Below, piece after piece: positions 43,721 through 53,843 of a stretch of 64,000 bases of DNA. The position numbers and the translations under genes are program-made. Source of the stretch: Gimesia fumaroli. Its GTDB lineage: Bacteria > Planctomycetota > Planctomycetia > Planctomycetales > Planctomycetaceae. Within the stretch, counting starts at the first letter, position 1, and each line of letters begins with the position of its first letter. The notes under the pieces were generated by a model. That model saw only the letters and a program-made list of their open reading frames with translations. It was not told where the DNA came from and did no database searches. The DNA lies in contig NZ_CP037452.1 of assembly GCF_007754425.1 (NCBI RefSeq), positions 3,509,164-3,573,163 on the forward strand. The letters are read 5' to 3'.

Positions 43721-45160
43721 CTAGGTCCCCTGCTCCTTTTGAGACAGGACTTTATCGTTAATCGACTTCATCCGGGCGAGGATTTTCTGGTGCAGTTGCT
43801 TACGGATTTTGATGACCTGGGGGTCTTTTGAGTTGATCAGATTGTTTGTTTCTGCAGGATCTTCAGTGAGGTGATAAAGTTCGTCTTGACTTGGGTTTAA
43901 GAAGTCTCGGATCAGCTTCCATTCCGGCGTGCGATACATCCGCATGTGGGTTTTTGACTGATGTTTGGTGCTGTATTCCGCGTAGAAATCATTGTCCCAT
44001 TCGTTCTGCGATTCCTTTTTCAGTAAGGGAACGATGCTGCGACCCCGAATGGTCATATTAGCTGGCCGCGAAACCTGTGCCATTTCGAGCAGTGTCGGAA
44101 ACCAGTCCAGATTGGAGACGGTTTGTTTGACGATCTGATTGGGCTGCGTCACGCCCGGCCAGAGGACCGCGGTGGGAATCTTGAGCGAATTGTCATACAT
44201 ATTAGGACGCTGCCCCGCGGGGATATTGGGAGTCGGTTTGGGATTTTTGTTAAGCACCCAGTGTCCGTTGCCTTTATGCCAGATTCCGTTATGTCCCATG
44301 TTATAGCCATGGTCGCTGGAGAAGATGATGACCGTGTTCTGATCCAGTTGCTTTTCTTTTAATTCTTGAAGCAGGCGTCCCACATTGCGGTCCACGCTGG
44401 CGACGCTGGCCAGGTATTCGCGTGTCATTTTCTTGACACGTTTCACATTCAAATCAGGATAGTCCGGGTTGGGAATTTGCGGATCGAGATTTTCAAACGG
44501 CGTCCAGTCTTCATCGGCGACCGGCAGCCAGCGGGCGTGCGGGGCTCTGAAGTGCAGCGACAGCATAAACGGCGTCCCCTGCTCTTTGTTGATAAATCGA
44601 ATTGCATCATCCACCAGAATGTCCGGGAGCAGCCCTTTCAGTTTCGTGTCTTTGCCGTTCACTTCGAGTGTGGGATCTTTGGGCACGTTGCCTCCACTGC
44701 GGAAGCCCATGAAATAGTCATAGCCAAATTGCGTGGGATGATGCTTGTCGAGCAGGCCCAGATGCCATTTCCCAATCAGACCGGTGCGATAGCCGGCATC
44801 TTGCAGGAGTTTCATCCAGGTCACGGTATCAGGTTTTAAGCCATGCTTGGGTTCCGTACGGGGGTGAATCCAATCGGTGATTTCCAGTTCCGATCCGTAG
44901 CGGCTGGCGACCAGGCTGGCACGCGAGGGACTGCAGACCGGCGTTGTGGTGAAGGAATTGACCAGGTACGCACCTTCCTGAAAGATCCGATCGATGTGCG
45001 GCGTTTTCGCATGCGGGTGCCCGGACTTTCCTAATGCCCAGGGAGCCTGATCATCGGTGAAAATGAACAGGATATTCGGCTGGGAAGCCGCTTCCGTCTG
45101 AGTGGGTCCCAGACGGAAGAAAAACTGCAGTAAGACAAATGTGATCAGAAGGTAGCGCAT
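43721..45160 (-). CDS. Secreted formylglycine-dependent sulfatase
   Basis: A 479-residue sulfatase that should hydrolyse sulfate esters, typical of planctomycetes that degrade algal polysaccharides. A signal peptide (MRYLLITFVLLQFFFRLGPTQTEA) precedes the N-terminal FIFTDDQAP metal site (D36, D37). The catalytic residue is C76 in CSPSRASLVASRYG, the C-x-P-x-R formylglycine motif, so a formylglycine-generating enzyme is required. GLIGKWHLG and FSSDHGYNMG carry the other metal and substrate residues. It is isolated. Substrate unknown. Confidence 0.9.
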   Translation of the reverse strand: MRYLLITFVLLQFFFRLGPTQTEAASQPNILFIFTDDQAPWALGKSGHPHAKTPHIDRIFQEGAYLVNSFTTTPVCSPSRASLVASRYGSELEITDWIHPRTEPKHGLKPDTVTWMKLLQDAGYRTGLIGKWHLGLLDKHHPTQFGYDYFMGFRSGGNVPKDPTLEVNGKDTKLKGLLPDILVDDAIRFINKEQGTPFMLSLHFRAPHARWLPVADEDWTPFENLDPQIPNPDYPDLNVKRVKKMTREYLASVASVDRNVGRLLQELKEKQLDQNTVIIFSSDHGYNMGHNGIWHKGNGHWVLNKNPKPTPNIPAGQRPNMYDNSLKIPTAVLWPGVTQPNQIVKQTVSNLDWFPTLLEMAQVSRPANMTIRGRSIVPLLKKESQNEWDNDFYAEYSTKHQSKTHMRMYRTPEWKLIRDFLNPSQDELYHLTEDPAETNNLINSKDPQVIKIRKQLHQKILARMKSINDKVLSQKEQGT

Positions 45161-45365
45161 GGGAATTGCCTCAAGGATTGTTTAGAATTCGAATCAGTTC
45201 AGGCCTCCAGCTTGTCATCTGATAAGGGACGCGTCAAGTGTTCTCGTTTTCTGCGGGGAAGAATGCGAATCCGGGTGTTCTTTTTTGCATTCTGTGGCGG
45301 AAGAAAATACAATAAGGACTACGAAGTGCGCTTTCCTCTTTTTCCTTCCAGTGGGATCTCTTCAA

Positions 45366-47678
45366 ATGGTCAAACCTCAAAATCAGTTTGTGCAATACAA
45401 ACGCCGGTATGGATTCTCGATATGGTCTGGCTTGATTGTGCTCTGTTTGATTCCGATGACCATTGCGGCGGAAGCTGATTCGGACCAGCCGATTGTCGCG
45501 AAGCGTCCAGTTGTCAGTCAGCCTGATTCGAATCATATTCTGACGGTGGAAGAGTTAGCCGAGAAAGCCAAAGAATCGGTGGCCTCCGTCTCCTTTGCGG
45601 GGCGAGATGGACGGCAGGCCGGTTTGGGAACCGGTTTTGTCATTTCCGCAGATGGTTTGATCGCCACGAACCTGCATGTGATTGGGGAAGCACGGCCGAT
45701 TACGGTACAGCTTTCCGATGGCGAGAAATATGACGTCAAAGAAGTGTATGCGACGGATCGGCAGATGGATCTGGCAGTGTTAAGAATCAACGCCAAAGAT
45801 TTAACGCCTCTGCCTCTGGCAGAGCCTGATACGTTAAAACAAGGGGCGGATATTGTTGTGCTTGGAAATCCGCAAGGTCTGCGCTACAGTGTGGTCAAAG
45901 GGGTGAATTCAGGAACGCGGGAGATCGATGGTAAGCCGATGATCCAACTGGCGATTCCCATTGAACCGGGTAATAGTGGCGGCCCCGTGCTGGATTCTCT
46001 GGGACGCGTTCAGGGAATTGTGACATTGAAATCCGCGGTCACCAGGAACCTGGGTTATGCCGTCAATATCAGTGCCCTGAAGCAACTGTTGGACAAACCG
46101 AATCCTGTGCCCATCAATCGCTGGCTCACGATCGGGACACTGGATGAGCGGCTCTGGAAGCCGTTGTTCGGTTCGCGCTGGCGACAGCGAGCGGGCCGAA
46201 TCATGGTGGATGGCTTTGGTTCCGGTCTGGGCAGCCGTTCGTTATGCGTTTCTCAGGAAGCACTGCCGAAGTTGCCTTATGAAATCGCGGTCGAGGTCAA
46301 GCTGGATGATGAAGCCGGGGCCGCTGGTCTGATTTTTTATTCCGATGAAAACACGAAGCATTACGGTTTTTATCCCAGCAATAAAAGTTTACGCATCAGC
46401 CGGTTTGACGGGCCGGATGTGTTTTTGTGGCGTGTACTGGAAGAGAAGAAAAGCAATTTCTATCGGGATGGCGAGTGGAACCAGTTGAAGGTCCGTCTCG
46501 AAGCCGATCGCATTTTATGTTTCGTTAATGATGAGCAGGTTTTTGAGGTGAAGGACCAACGTTATACCCAAGGCAAAGTGGGGCTGGCGAAATTTCGCAA
46601 TACGGTCGCCTCCTTTCGGGGATTTCAGGTGGCGTCAGAAATTGCCCCCTATCGGCCTTCCAAAGAAACCGCACAGAAAATTCTGGATCTGACCGAAGAC
46701 CTGCGGGTAGATCGGCCGCCGAAGGAAGCGTTGATTGAAGAAGTCGTCAAAGAGACGGATCAAAAACGGGCGCAACAGGCATTGCAGGAACGGGCACGAT
46801 TACTCAAAAAACAGGCGGAACGTCTGCAGCAGCTGGCGCAGTCGATTCATGAGCGTGCAGTGCGGGATGAACTGCGGGCATTGTTTACCGATAAGAAAGA
46901 AGCAGACATCGATTTGTTATCTGCGGCCCTGCTGGTGGCACGACTGGATAATTCGGAAGTCGAAGTAAAGGTCTATCTGGATCAGGTCTCCAGCATGGTG
47001 AATGAGATCCAGAAGACGCTGCCGGCGGATGCGAATGCGAAAGTAAAGCTTAAGGCATTGAATCAATATCTGTTTCATGAAACCGGTTTTCATGGCAGCC
47101 GCACCAATTATTACAGTCGCTCCAACAGTTATATAAATGAGACGATCGAAGATCGAGAAGGGCTGCCGATAACTCTGGCAATTCTGTATATGGAACTGGG
47201 ACGCCGCCTGGGACTGGATATCGAGGGCGTTGGTCTGCCCGGCCATTTTGTCGTTCGCGTGAACTCGACCGCCGAGAAAGGCCAGTTGGTTGATGTGTTT
47301 GAAAGTGGCGCGACGTTAAGCGATGAAGCCGCCAAGGTCATGATTGTCTCTGCCAACAGCGGCCGGTTTGATGAATCGTTTCTGGAAGCACAGCCGAAGC
47401 GGGAAATTATCAAACGCATGCTGCGGAATCTGTTGAATCTGGCGCGGGACAGTGAAGATGTGCAGGCGATGTTGCGCTATGTGGAGACGATGATTGCCAT
47501 TGATGACGAGTTGCTGCAGGAACGCTGGTTGCGGGCGGTGCTGCGTTATCAAACCGGGCGGATCTCGGAAGCGATGGCGGACGCCGACTATCTGCTGGAA
47601 AAATCTCCCGAGGGCTTTGACCTGCGTCGGATTCATGAGTTCCGAAATTATCTGGAGACGGTCAAACAGTCGGAATAG
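45366..47678 (+). CDS. Secreted trypsin-like protease fused to jelly-roll and SirB1-type domains
   Basis: A 770-residue fusion. Signal/anchor segment (GFSIWSGLIVLCLIPMTIAA), then a trypsin-like serine protease (about 50-230) with His in ATNLHVIG, Asp in QMDLAVLRI and Ser in EPGNSGGPVL; then a LamG/DUF1080-like beta domain (about 270-420) with SDENTKHYGFYPS; then a helical linker and a SirB1/transglutaminase-like domain (about 560-700, GFHGSRTNYYSRSNSYINETIEDREGLPITLAILYMELGRRL) with a TPR-like tail. The ATG at 45366 is preferred; an upstream TTG at 45285 is weak. The function of such a fusion is unknown. It may be followed in the same transcript by 47723. Confidence 0.82.
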   Translation: MVKPQNQFVQYKRRYGFSIWSGLIVLCLIPMTIAAEADSDQPIVAKRPVVSQPDSNHILTVEELAEKAKESVASVSFAGRDGRQAGLGTGFVISADGLIATNLHVIGEARPITVQLSDGEKYDVKEVYATDRQMDLAVLRINAKDLTPLPLAEPDTLKQGADIVVLGNPQGLRYSVVKGVNSGTREIDGKPMIQLAIPIEPGNSGGPVLDSLGRVQGIVTLKSAVTRNLGYAVNISALKQLLDKPNPVPINRWLTIGTLDERLWKPLFGSRWRQRAGRIMVDGFGSGLGSRSLCVSQEALPKLPYEIAVEVKLDDEAGAAGLIFYSDENTKHYGFYPSNKSLRISRFDGPDVFLWRVLEEKKSNFYRDGEWNQLKVRLEADRILCFVNDEQVFEVKDQRYTQGKVGLAKFRNTVASFRGFQVASEIAPYRPSKETAQKILDLTEDLRVDRPPKEALIEEVVKETDQKRAQQALQERARLLKKQAERLQQLAQSIHERAVRDELRALFTDKKEADIDLLSAALLVARLDNSEVEVKVYLDQVSSMVNEIQKTLPADANAKVKLKALNQYLFHETGFHGSRTNYYSRSNSYINETIEDREGLPITLAILYMELGRRLGLDIEGVGLPGHFVVRVNSTAEKGQLVDVFESGATLSDEAAKVMIVSANSGRFDESFLEAQPKREIIKRMLRNLLNLARDSEDVQAMLRYVETMIAIDDELLQERWLRAVLRYQTGRISEAMADADYLLEKSPEGFDLRRIHEFRNYLETVKQSE

Positions 47679-47722
47679 AGTATGTTGTTCTGGCGGTTTC
47701 AAATTGAAGGTGGAGACGTCGC

Positions 47723-48739
47723 ATGAATTTGGTGAAGCAGTTTCTGATCTTGTCGGCTTTGATGGTCAATGTGACCATCTCGATGGGAGCACACCCCTAC
47801 TCTGCGCCCGGCGTTACCAGTCTGACCAATCCCCGTGTGAAGTATAAGCTGACAGACCAACATGCGGTTGTTTTAAAACGAGGTAAAGTGACCGCAATCA
47901 TTGTGGATAACGCGGCCATTAATACCGGGCAGCTTCCCGGTCATCGTGCCGGTTATAATGGAGTCGCGTCGCTGAAATACGAGGGGCAGACTGAGAATCT
48001 GTTTGTACCCGCGGTCGCGGGTCTGAATTTCGAACACATTCACGATGGCACACCCGCGCTGAAGGAAAAATTCGAACCCCGCAAACATCCGATGCAATTG
48101 CGGATTATATCTGACGACACGGTCGAACTGTATCAGTCGCCGACGCCAAACTGGAAACTGGAAAGTTGTGGTCGTTATCAGTTACTGGATGACGGCACGA
48201 TTGAATATACGTTTGAATGCATACCGCGTGCGGCTCTGTTCAAAAAGGGTTATATAGGTCTGTTTTGGGCCAGCTACATGCAGGCACCGGAAGATCGCCG
48301 GATTTATTTTTACGGAAAAGCAAAGTCGGCTTTGAATCATGGTGAATCTTTAATTGCCGCCCGAACACCCGCGCATGGAGTTGACAGCACGCATCCTCCT
48401 GATAATGCCACGTTTTTCCCGAATGTGTCGGCTGAATTTCCACTGACTCTGGTGAACCATCCTTCGCGGTATGTCTATTCACAGCCATGGTTCTATGGTA
48501 TTCGTCAGAAATATTCCTATACTCAGATGTTTCGTAAGCGTGATCAGATCTGGTTTGCCCAGTCTCCTACGGGAGGCGGCAAGCAGAATCCCGCCTGGGA
48601 TTTTCAGTGGTTTATTCCCAATTATAAAGTGGGTGAGGCTTACGGCTTTGTCATGCGGGCACATTATGCGCCCTGGACCGATCACGGCACATTGCAGCAT
48701 TCCATTCAAACACAGTTATCTGCTTTGGCACAAAAATAA
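47723..48739 (+). CDS. Secreted hypothetical protein, beta-rich
   Basis: A 338-residue protein with a signal peptide (MNLVKQFLILSALMVNVTISMGA). The body has alternating strands and aromatic residues (YGIRQKYSYTQMFRKRDQIWF...NPAWDFQWFIPNYKVGEAYGF), vaguely like a carbohydrate-handling or mutarotase-like beta sandwich; I do not assign a family. It lies 44 bases after the protease fusion gene on the same strand. Confidence 0.6.
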   Translation: MNLVKQFLILSALMVNVTISMGAHPYSAPGVTSLTNPRVKYKLTDQHAVVLKRGKVTAIIVDNAAINTGQLPGHRAGYNGVASLKYEGQTENLFVPAVAGLNFEHIHDGTPALKEKFEPRKHPMQLRIISDDTVELYQSPTPNWKLESCGRYQLLDDGTIEYTFECIPRAALFKKGYIGLFWASYMQAPEDRRIYFYGKAKSALNHGESLIAARTPAHGVDSTHPPDNATFFPNVSAEFPLTLVNHPSRYVYSQPWFYGIRQKYSYTQMFRKRDQIWFAQSPTGGGKQNPAWDFQWFIPNYKVGEAYGFVMRAHYAPWTDHGTLQHSIQTQLSALAQK

Positions 48740-48819
48740 TTTCGACAACATCTTCCCGGAATGAGCTGATTTCAGGATCGAAATCAGCTTTGTTGTCCAA
48801 GCATGGATTGATTTTAACA

Positions 48820-49731
48820 ATGAGAAAAATTGGCTCGCTCGAATCCGAGCAGCAGGCAAGGCATTTAGCGGATTATCTGTTGGCGCAGGGAGTCGACATC
48901 AATGTAGAGTCGTCCGGCGATCAATGGACGATCTGGGTGTTAGATGAAGATCAGGTCGAACAGTCCAAAGCGGAACTCGCCGAGTTTTCCAGGAATCCAG
49001 AAGCCGAAAAATATCTGAGTGCACGGCTGCAGGCGAATGCGATTCGAGATGAGCGAATCAAAAAAGTACGCGAGGACGTCAAAAACCGGGTTGATGTGCG
49101 CGAGACCTGGAATCGGCCCTTTACCAGTCGTTGCCCGGTCACCTCTTTGCTGATCGGCGTGAGTGTGGTTGTGTTTTTATTCATGCAGTCAAATGAATAT
49201 GAAAACCAGGTCAGGCAGGCCTTGAGTATCTGCACCTTCAAAACATCAGGCAACATGATCAGCTACGATACCCGTCTGGTTGATGTACGCGATGGGGAAG
49301 TCTGGAGACTGATCACTCCGATCTTTATTCATTTTGGCGTGTTTCACATATTGTTTAACTCAATCATGACCTATCAGCTGGGGGGCGCGATTGAAATGAA
49401 TCGCGGCAGTACCCGGCTGGCGCTGTTAGTGTTATTGACGGCCGTTCCCTCTAATCTCGCACAGTTTTACTGGTCTGGTCCCGGCTTTGGTGGTTTATCA
49501 GGGGTGGTGTATGGCATGTTTGGTTATATGTGGATGAAGAGCCAGTTTGATCCGAGATCGAATTTTTATATTCCACCCAATATGGTGTTTATTCTGATCG
49601 GCTGGTTTTTTCTGTGCATGACCGGCCTGGTCGGGAATGTTGCTAATCTGGCGCATGGATTCGGATTGGGAACAGGTATGGTGATCGGCATCGGAGCGTC
49701 GTTTTTAAAGCAAGCCGGCAAATCAAGGTGA
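48820..49731 (+). CDS. Rhomboid intramembrane serine protease (GlpG-like)
   Basis: A 303-residue GlpG-like rhomboid. The N-terminal soluble domain (about 1-90) resembles the GlpG cytoplasmic domain. The membrane part (about 110-303) has the Ser-His dyad: catalytic Ser in GLSGVVYGMFGYMW (GxSG) and His in NVANLAHGFGLG. It should cleave single-pass membrane proteins within the bilayer. The ATG at 48820 is preferred over the in-frame TTG at 48790. It is on the same strand as the secreted hypothetical protein, 80 bases downstream. Confidence 0.88.
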   Translation: MRKIGSLESEQQARHLADYLLAQGVDINVESSGDQWTIWVLDEDQVEQSKAELAEFSRNPEAEKYLSARLQANAIRDERIKKVREDVKNRVDVRETWNRPFTSRCPVTSLLIGVSVVVFLFMQSNEYENQVRQALSICTFKTSGNMISYDTRLVDVRDGEVWRLITPIFIHFGVFHILFNSIMTYQLGGAIEMNRGSTRLALLVLLTAVPSNLAQFYWSGPGFGGLSGVVYGMFGYMWMKSQFDPRSNFYIPPNMVFILIGWFFLCMTGLVGNVANLAHGFGLGTGMVIGIGASFLKQAGKSR

Positions 49732-49757
49732 ACTGAGCGATTTCTGACAGACGGTGA

Positions 49758-49786
49758 TTGTTGACGTTTACAGAATCGCCTATAAT
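49758..49786 (+). promoter_or_regulatory. Probable sigma-70-type promoter of the M16 gene
   Basis: TATAAT at 49781-49786 is a perfect -10; TTGTTG (49758-49763) gives a 17-base spacer. The leader to the ATG at 49865 is about 75 bases. Confidence 0.5.
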
Positions 49787-49864
49787 TCCCACAGAAGTCG
49801 ACAGAGACGATTAAGTTAAGGACCATCAATATTGCTGACCCTCTCAAGTGGAGCGAGATTTCGG

Positions 49865-52609
49865 ATGATGAATCGACAAAAATGGAGTTTAATCGCAGGG
49901 GTATTTTTAGTAATGAGCTTTGCTTCCCACACCTCTCTTTCAGCAGCGGGGGATCCTGCTCCTCCTGAAAAAATCAGAACGGTAGAAGGCATTACCGAGT
50001 ATTCATTGGAAAACGGCATGAAAGTGCTGCTGTTTCCCGATGCTTCCAGTCCCAAGGTGACCGTCAATTTGACACTTCTGGTCGGGTCCCGTCATGAAGG
50101 ATATGGCGAGACCGGCATGGCGCACCTTCTGGAGCACATGTTGTTCAAAGGAACGCCTACGCATCAGAATATTCCCAAGGACCTGCAGTCCCGCGGTGCC
50201 CAGTTTAACGGGACCACCTGGTATGACCGTACAAACTATTACGAAACATTGCCCGCTAGCGAGGACAATCTGGAGTTCGCGCTGAAGATGGAAGCCGACC
50301 GCATGATGAACAGTTACGTCAAGGCGGAAGATCTGGCTTCCGAAATGACCGTCGTGCGAAACGAATTTGAACGCGGCGAAAACAGTCCTTCACGAATGTT
50401 GATGCAGAAAGTGATGGCATCTGCCTTCGAATGGCACAATTACGGGAAATCGACCATTGGTAACCGGGCTGATATCGAGCGGGTTCCCGTCGATCGACTA
50501 AAAAAGTTTTACAAGAAATATTATCAGCCGGATAATGCCGTGCTGATTGTGGCGGGAAAATTCGATCAGGCCGAAGCATTGAAGCTGATCAACCAATATT
50601 TCGGCACGATCCCCCGCCCCGAGCGAAAACTGGACAAAACTTATACGGAAGAGCCCGCCCAGGAAGGCGAGCGTATCCTCACTCTGCGCCGAATTGGTGA
50701 AGTTCCTTCGGTCGGCGTGGTGTATCACATTCCGGCAGCCGCCCATAAAGATATGGCGGCTTTGGATGTGCTGGAATCAACGCTGACCGATGATCCATCC
50801 GGCGTTCTCTATCAGGCACTGGTGAAAACCAAGAAAGCCTCAAGTGTTTCGGGGTCGATCTTCGCATTACACGATCCGGGTGTATTACGCCTGATGGTGG
50901 AAATCGTCAAAGGCAACGATCCGCAGGTTATTCTGGGGATTCTGTTTGATACGCTGCAAGAAGTCCGCGATAAAGGGATCTCCGCTGAGAATGTGGCGCG
51001 TGCCAAAGAAAAACTGCTCAAACAATACGAACAGGCTGAGAATAACAGTTCCCGTCTGGCAGTCGAGTTGTCTGAATGGGTGGCGATGGGAGACTGGCGG
51101 CTGCGGTTCCTGTATCGGGATGCACTGGAAAAAGTCACTCCCGAAGACGTCAAACGCGTGGCAGACGAATATCTGAGAGCAAACAACCGGACGGTTGGAA
51201 TCTTCGAACCGGTTAAGGAAAGCCAGAAAGTGGCAATTCCACAAGTTGCCGACATCGAGAAAATGATTGGCGACTACAAGGGGCGTGAAGGCGTAGCGAT
51301 GGGAGAAGACTTTGATGTGTCTCCCGAGAACATTGACAAACGCACGACCGTCAAAACCTTGCCGGGCGGCGTTAAAGTCGCTTTACTTGCGAAGAAAACT
51401 CGCGGCGAAGAAGTGAATCTGAGAATGACCCTGCGATATGGTAGTCTGGAAAACCTGCAAGGCAAACGGACTGCCTGCGAATTTCTACCTGTGATCATGA
51501 AGCGGGGAACGAAAAATAAAACCCGCCAGGAAATTGAAGACGAACTGAATAAGCTGCGTGCGCAATTAAGTCTTTCCGGATCGGCTGGTGAAGTTAATGT
51601 GGGCATCAAAACCCGCAAAGAGAGTCTGGGGAAAGTACTGGAAATCCTTAAAGAGATTCTCCGCGAGCCAACTCTGCCCGCATCAGAGCTGGAACTTTTG
51701 AAGACTCAGCAAATTGCGATGCTGGAGAAACAGAAAACCGATCCGCAGTCGCGGGCGATTCTGTCAGTACGGCGTCAGCTCAGGCCATACAGTGAGCAAG
51801 ATCCGCGTTACGTGCCTGATATTGATCAGGAAATTGCGCGCGTCAAATCACTTTCGCAAAGTGATCTACAGTCGTTATACGAGAATTATCTCGGTGCGTC
51901 CGTTGGTGAAATTGCGGTTGTCGGCGATTTTTCTGAAGAGGAAGTCTATTCACAACTGGGGTCTGTTCTGGAAAACTGGAAATCGGAAGCCGCCTATGCT
52001 CATATCCCGGCAGAAGCACACGACATTCCTGGAAAGCTGACAGAAATCATCATTCCCGATAAAGCAAATGCCTTCTATTTTGGCGGTCTGACTTTTCCGA
52101 TGAACAGCACGTCTCCCGACTATCCGGATCTGATTGTCGCTGGTTCGGTACTCGGTTCGAGTGGACTCTCTTCTCGACTGGGTGACCGGGTGCGACAGAA
52201 AGAAGGACTCGCTTACGGCGTGGGTGCATTCATTCATGCTGACACGATTGATATGCGAGGCTCGATTTCCCTTTATGCCAGCTGTAACCCCGACAACATG
52301 GAGAAAGTTGAAACCGCCATCAAAGAAGAGTTGGCACTGTTGATCTCCAAAGGGATTACGAAAGAAGAGTTGGCGAATGCCCAGAAAGGATATCTGGAGA
52401 AGCAGGAAGTTTCGCGGACCAGCGATGCTTCACTGGCGTCAATTCTGACTACGAATCTGTTCGCCGATCGGAATATGACCTATTACTCAGAGCTGGAACA
52501 GAAAATCAATGCGGTGACTGCTGACGCGGCGCAACAGGCGTTTGCCAAGTACATTCACCCGGAAAATCTGATTATTGTTGTTTCCGGCAGTTTGAAGAGC
52601 CAAGAGTAA
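49865..52609 (+). CDS. Secreted M16-family zinc metalloprotease (pitrilysin-like)
   Basis: A 914-residue protein with a signal peptide (MMNRQKWSLIAGVFLVMSFASHTSLSA). The N-terminal half is the active M16 domain with the inverted zinc motif HLLEHMLFKGT (HxxEH) and the downstream Glu in the NEFERGENSPSRML region; the C-terminal half (about 480-914) is the inactive partner domain with GGLTFPMNSTSPDYPDL. It degrades small or unfolded peptides by family analogy. The start is at 49865 or 49868; a more upstream TTG at 49832 is not needed. A perfect TATAAT box precedes it. Confidence 0.9.
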   Translation: MMNRQKWSLIAGVFLVMSFASHTSLSAAGDPAPPEKIRTVEGITEYSLENGMKVLLFPDASSPKVTVNLTLLVGSRHEGYGETGMAHLLEHMLFKGTPTHQNIPKDLQSRGAQFNGTTWYDRTNYYETLPASEDNLEFALKMEADRMMNSYVKAEDLASEMTVVRNEFERGENSPSRMLMQKVMASAFEWHNYGKSTIGNRADIERVPVDRLKKFYKKYYQPDNAVLIVAGKFDQAEALKLINQYFGTIPRPERKLDKTYTEEPAQEGERILTLRRIGEVPSVGVVYHIPAAAHKDMAALDVLESTLTDDPSGVLYQALVKTKKASSVSGSIFALHDPGVLRLMVEIVKGNDPQVILGILFDTLQEVRDKGISAENVARAKEKLLKQYEQAENNSSRLAVELSEWVAMGDWRLRFLYRDALEKVTPEDVKRVADEYLRANNRTVGIFEPVKESQKVAIPQVADIEKMIGDYKGREGVAMGEDFDVSPENIDKRTTVKTLPGGVKVALLAKKTRGEEVNLRMTLRYGSLENLQGKRTACEFLPVIMKRGTKNKTRQEIEDELNKLRAQLSLSGSAGEVNVGIKTRKESLGKVLEILKEILREPTLPASELELLKTQQIAMLEKQKTDPQSRAILSVRRQLRPYSEQDPRYVPDIDQEIARVKSLSQSDLQSLYENYLGASVGEIAVVGDFSEEEVYSQLGSVLENWKSEAAYAHIPAEAHDIPGKLTEIIIPDKANAFYFGGLTFPMNSTSPDYPDLIVAGSVLGSSGLSSRLGDRVRQKEGLAYGVGAFIHADTIDMRGSISLYASCNPDNMEKVETAIKEELALLISKGITKEELANAQKGYLEKQEVSRTSDASLASILTTNLFADRNMTYYSELEQKINAVTADAAQQAFAKYIHPENLIIVVSGSLKSQE

Positions 52610-52679
52610 GCTGGTTTGTTCCAGTGAAATGGAGTACAAGAAGTTCGGTTCCTCTTGATGGCCTGCTATTGAGCATTCG

Positions 52680-53837
52680 ATGACAAAAAAGATACGGATT
52701 CTTTTTGCGATTGGAAGCCTGGGAGGAGGGGGAGCCGAACGTGTGCTGCTGGATCAACTGGCCCGATTAGACCGCGACAAGTTTACGCCGCTGTTGTATC
52801 TGGTATCGCATTCTGGTTCGCTGCTGGAAGAGCTTCCCAAAGATGTGCCTGTGTTTGCCTTCGCTTCACGGAATGACACACCGCGCTGGAACTGGCCGGG
52901 GCGAATTCATCGCCAACTGGTTTCTGATCTGGCGTCTGTCATTCGGGAACAGCAGGTTGATCTGGTCTTCGATCATACCTTTCATATGACATTGATCGCA
53001 GGCCCTGCCACCAGAAAAACGAAGACCCCGCGAGTCTCGTTAATCGTTTGTGATCCGGAACAGGATCTCACCAACAGCGAAAGTCGGTTTCTGTTCTTCA
53101 AAAAACGTCTGTTGCAACAGGCATATCAGTCGGCGGATAGCGTGATTTCTGTTTCTGAAGGAGTAAGGCAGGCGGCGATTACATATTACGATTTAGATCC
53201 CGCGCTCGTGCAGACAATCTATAATCCGATTAACTTGGAACGCATTGATGCGCTCTACGCTCAGGGAGACTTGCGTCTGGACCCCGACAAATTTCATATC
53301 GTCAGTTGCGGGCGGCTGCATCCGCAAAAAGGGTTTGGTTTTTTACTGGAAGCGGCTGAAAAACTGATTTATCAGAACGGCTTGACCGATTTACGCTTTC
53401 ATATTCTGGGAGAAGGTCCGAGTCGGGAAGAGTTACAGCGAGAGATCAAACAGCGTCAGCTTAGCGAATTTGTTGTGCTGGAAGGGTTTCAGGACAACCC
53501 GTTTCAATATTATCGCGAGGCACAATTGTTCTGCCTGCCTTCCCTGTATGAAGGATTTGGCCTGGTGCTGGCGGAGGCGATGGCGTGTCGGATTCCCGTA
53601 CTCGCGACGGATTGCCCCAGTGGCCCTGCTGAAATTCTGGAGCACGGGAAATATGGACGTCTGGTTCCGCCCGCCAATGCAGACGCGCTGGCAGACCAGA
53701 TTTCTGATGCCGTTTCCAATTATGAAGCCTGGCAGTCGCTTGTGCCTGAAGCGCGGAAGCGTGTGGAAACGATGTTTGATGCGGGGGGCGTGATGGGGAA
53801 GCTGGAAGCACTCTTTGAGCGCGTCGCTGCGGAATAA
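52680..53837 (+). CDS. Glycosyltransferase family 4 protein
   Basis: A 385-residue retaining glycosyltransferase of GT-B fold. The N-terminal IGSLGGGGAERVLLDQLARL is the GT4-like donor/acceptor loop; the EX7E motif is in YEGFGLVLAEAMACRIPVLATD; CGRLHPQKGFGFLLEAAEKL begins the C-terminal nucleotide-sugar domain. It probably adds sugar to an envelope glycan or lipid. It is followed on the other strand by a methyltransferase and then by other glycan genes. Confidence 0.88.
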   Translation: MTKKIRILFAIGSLGGGGAERVLLDQLARLDRDKFTPLLYLVSHSGSLLEELPKDVPVFAFASRNDTPRWNWPGRIHRQLVSDLASVIREQQVDLVFDHTFHMTLIAGPATRKTKTPRVSLIVCDPEQDLTNSESRFLFFKKRLLQQAYQSADSVISVSEGVRQAAITYYDLDPALVQTIYNPINLERIDALYAQGDLRLDPDKFHIVSCGRLHPQKGFGFLLEAAEKLIYQNGLTDLRFHILGEGPSREELQREIKQRQLSEFVVLEGFQDNPFQYYREAQLFCLPSLYEGFGLVLAEAMACRIPVLATDCPSGPAEILEHGKYGRLVPPANADALADQISDAVSNYEAWQSLVPEARKRVETMFDAGGVMGKLEALFERVAAE

Positions 53838-53843
53838 GTCTTT

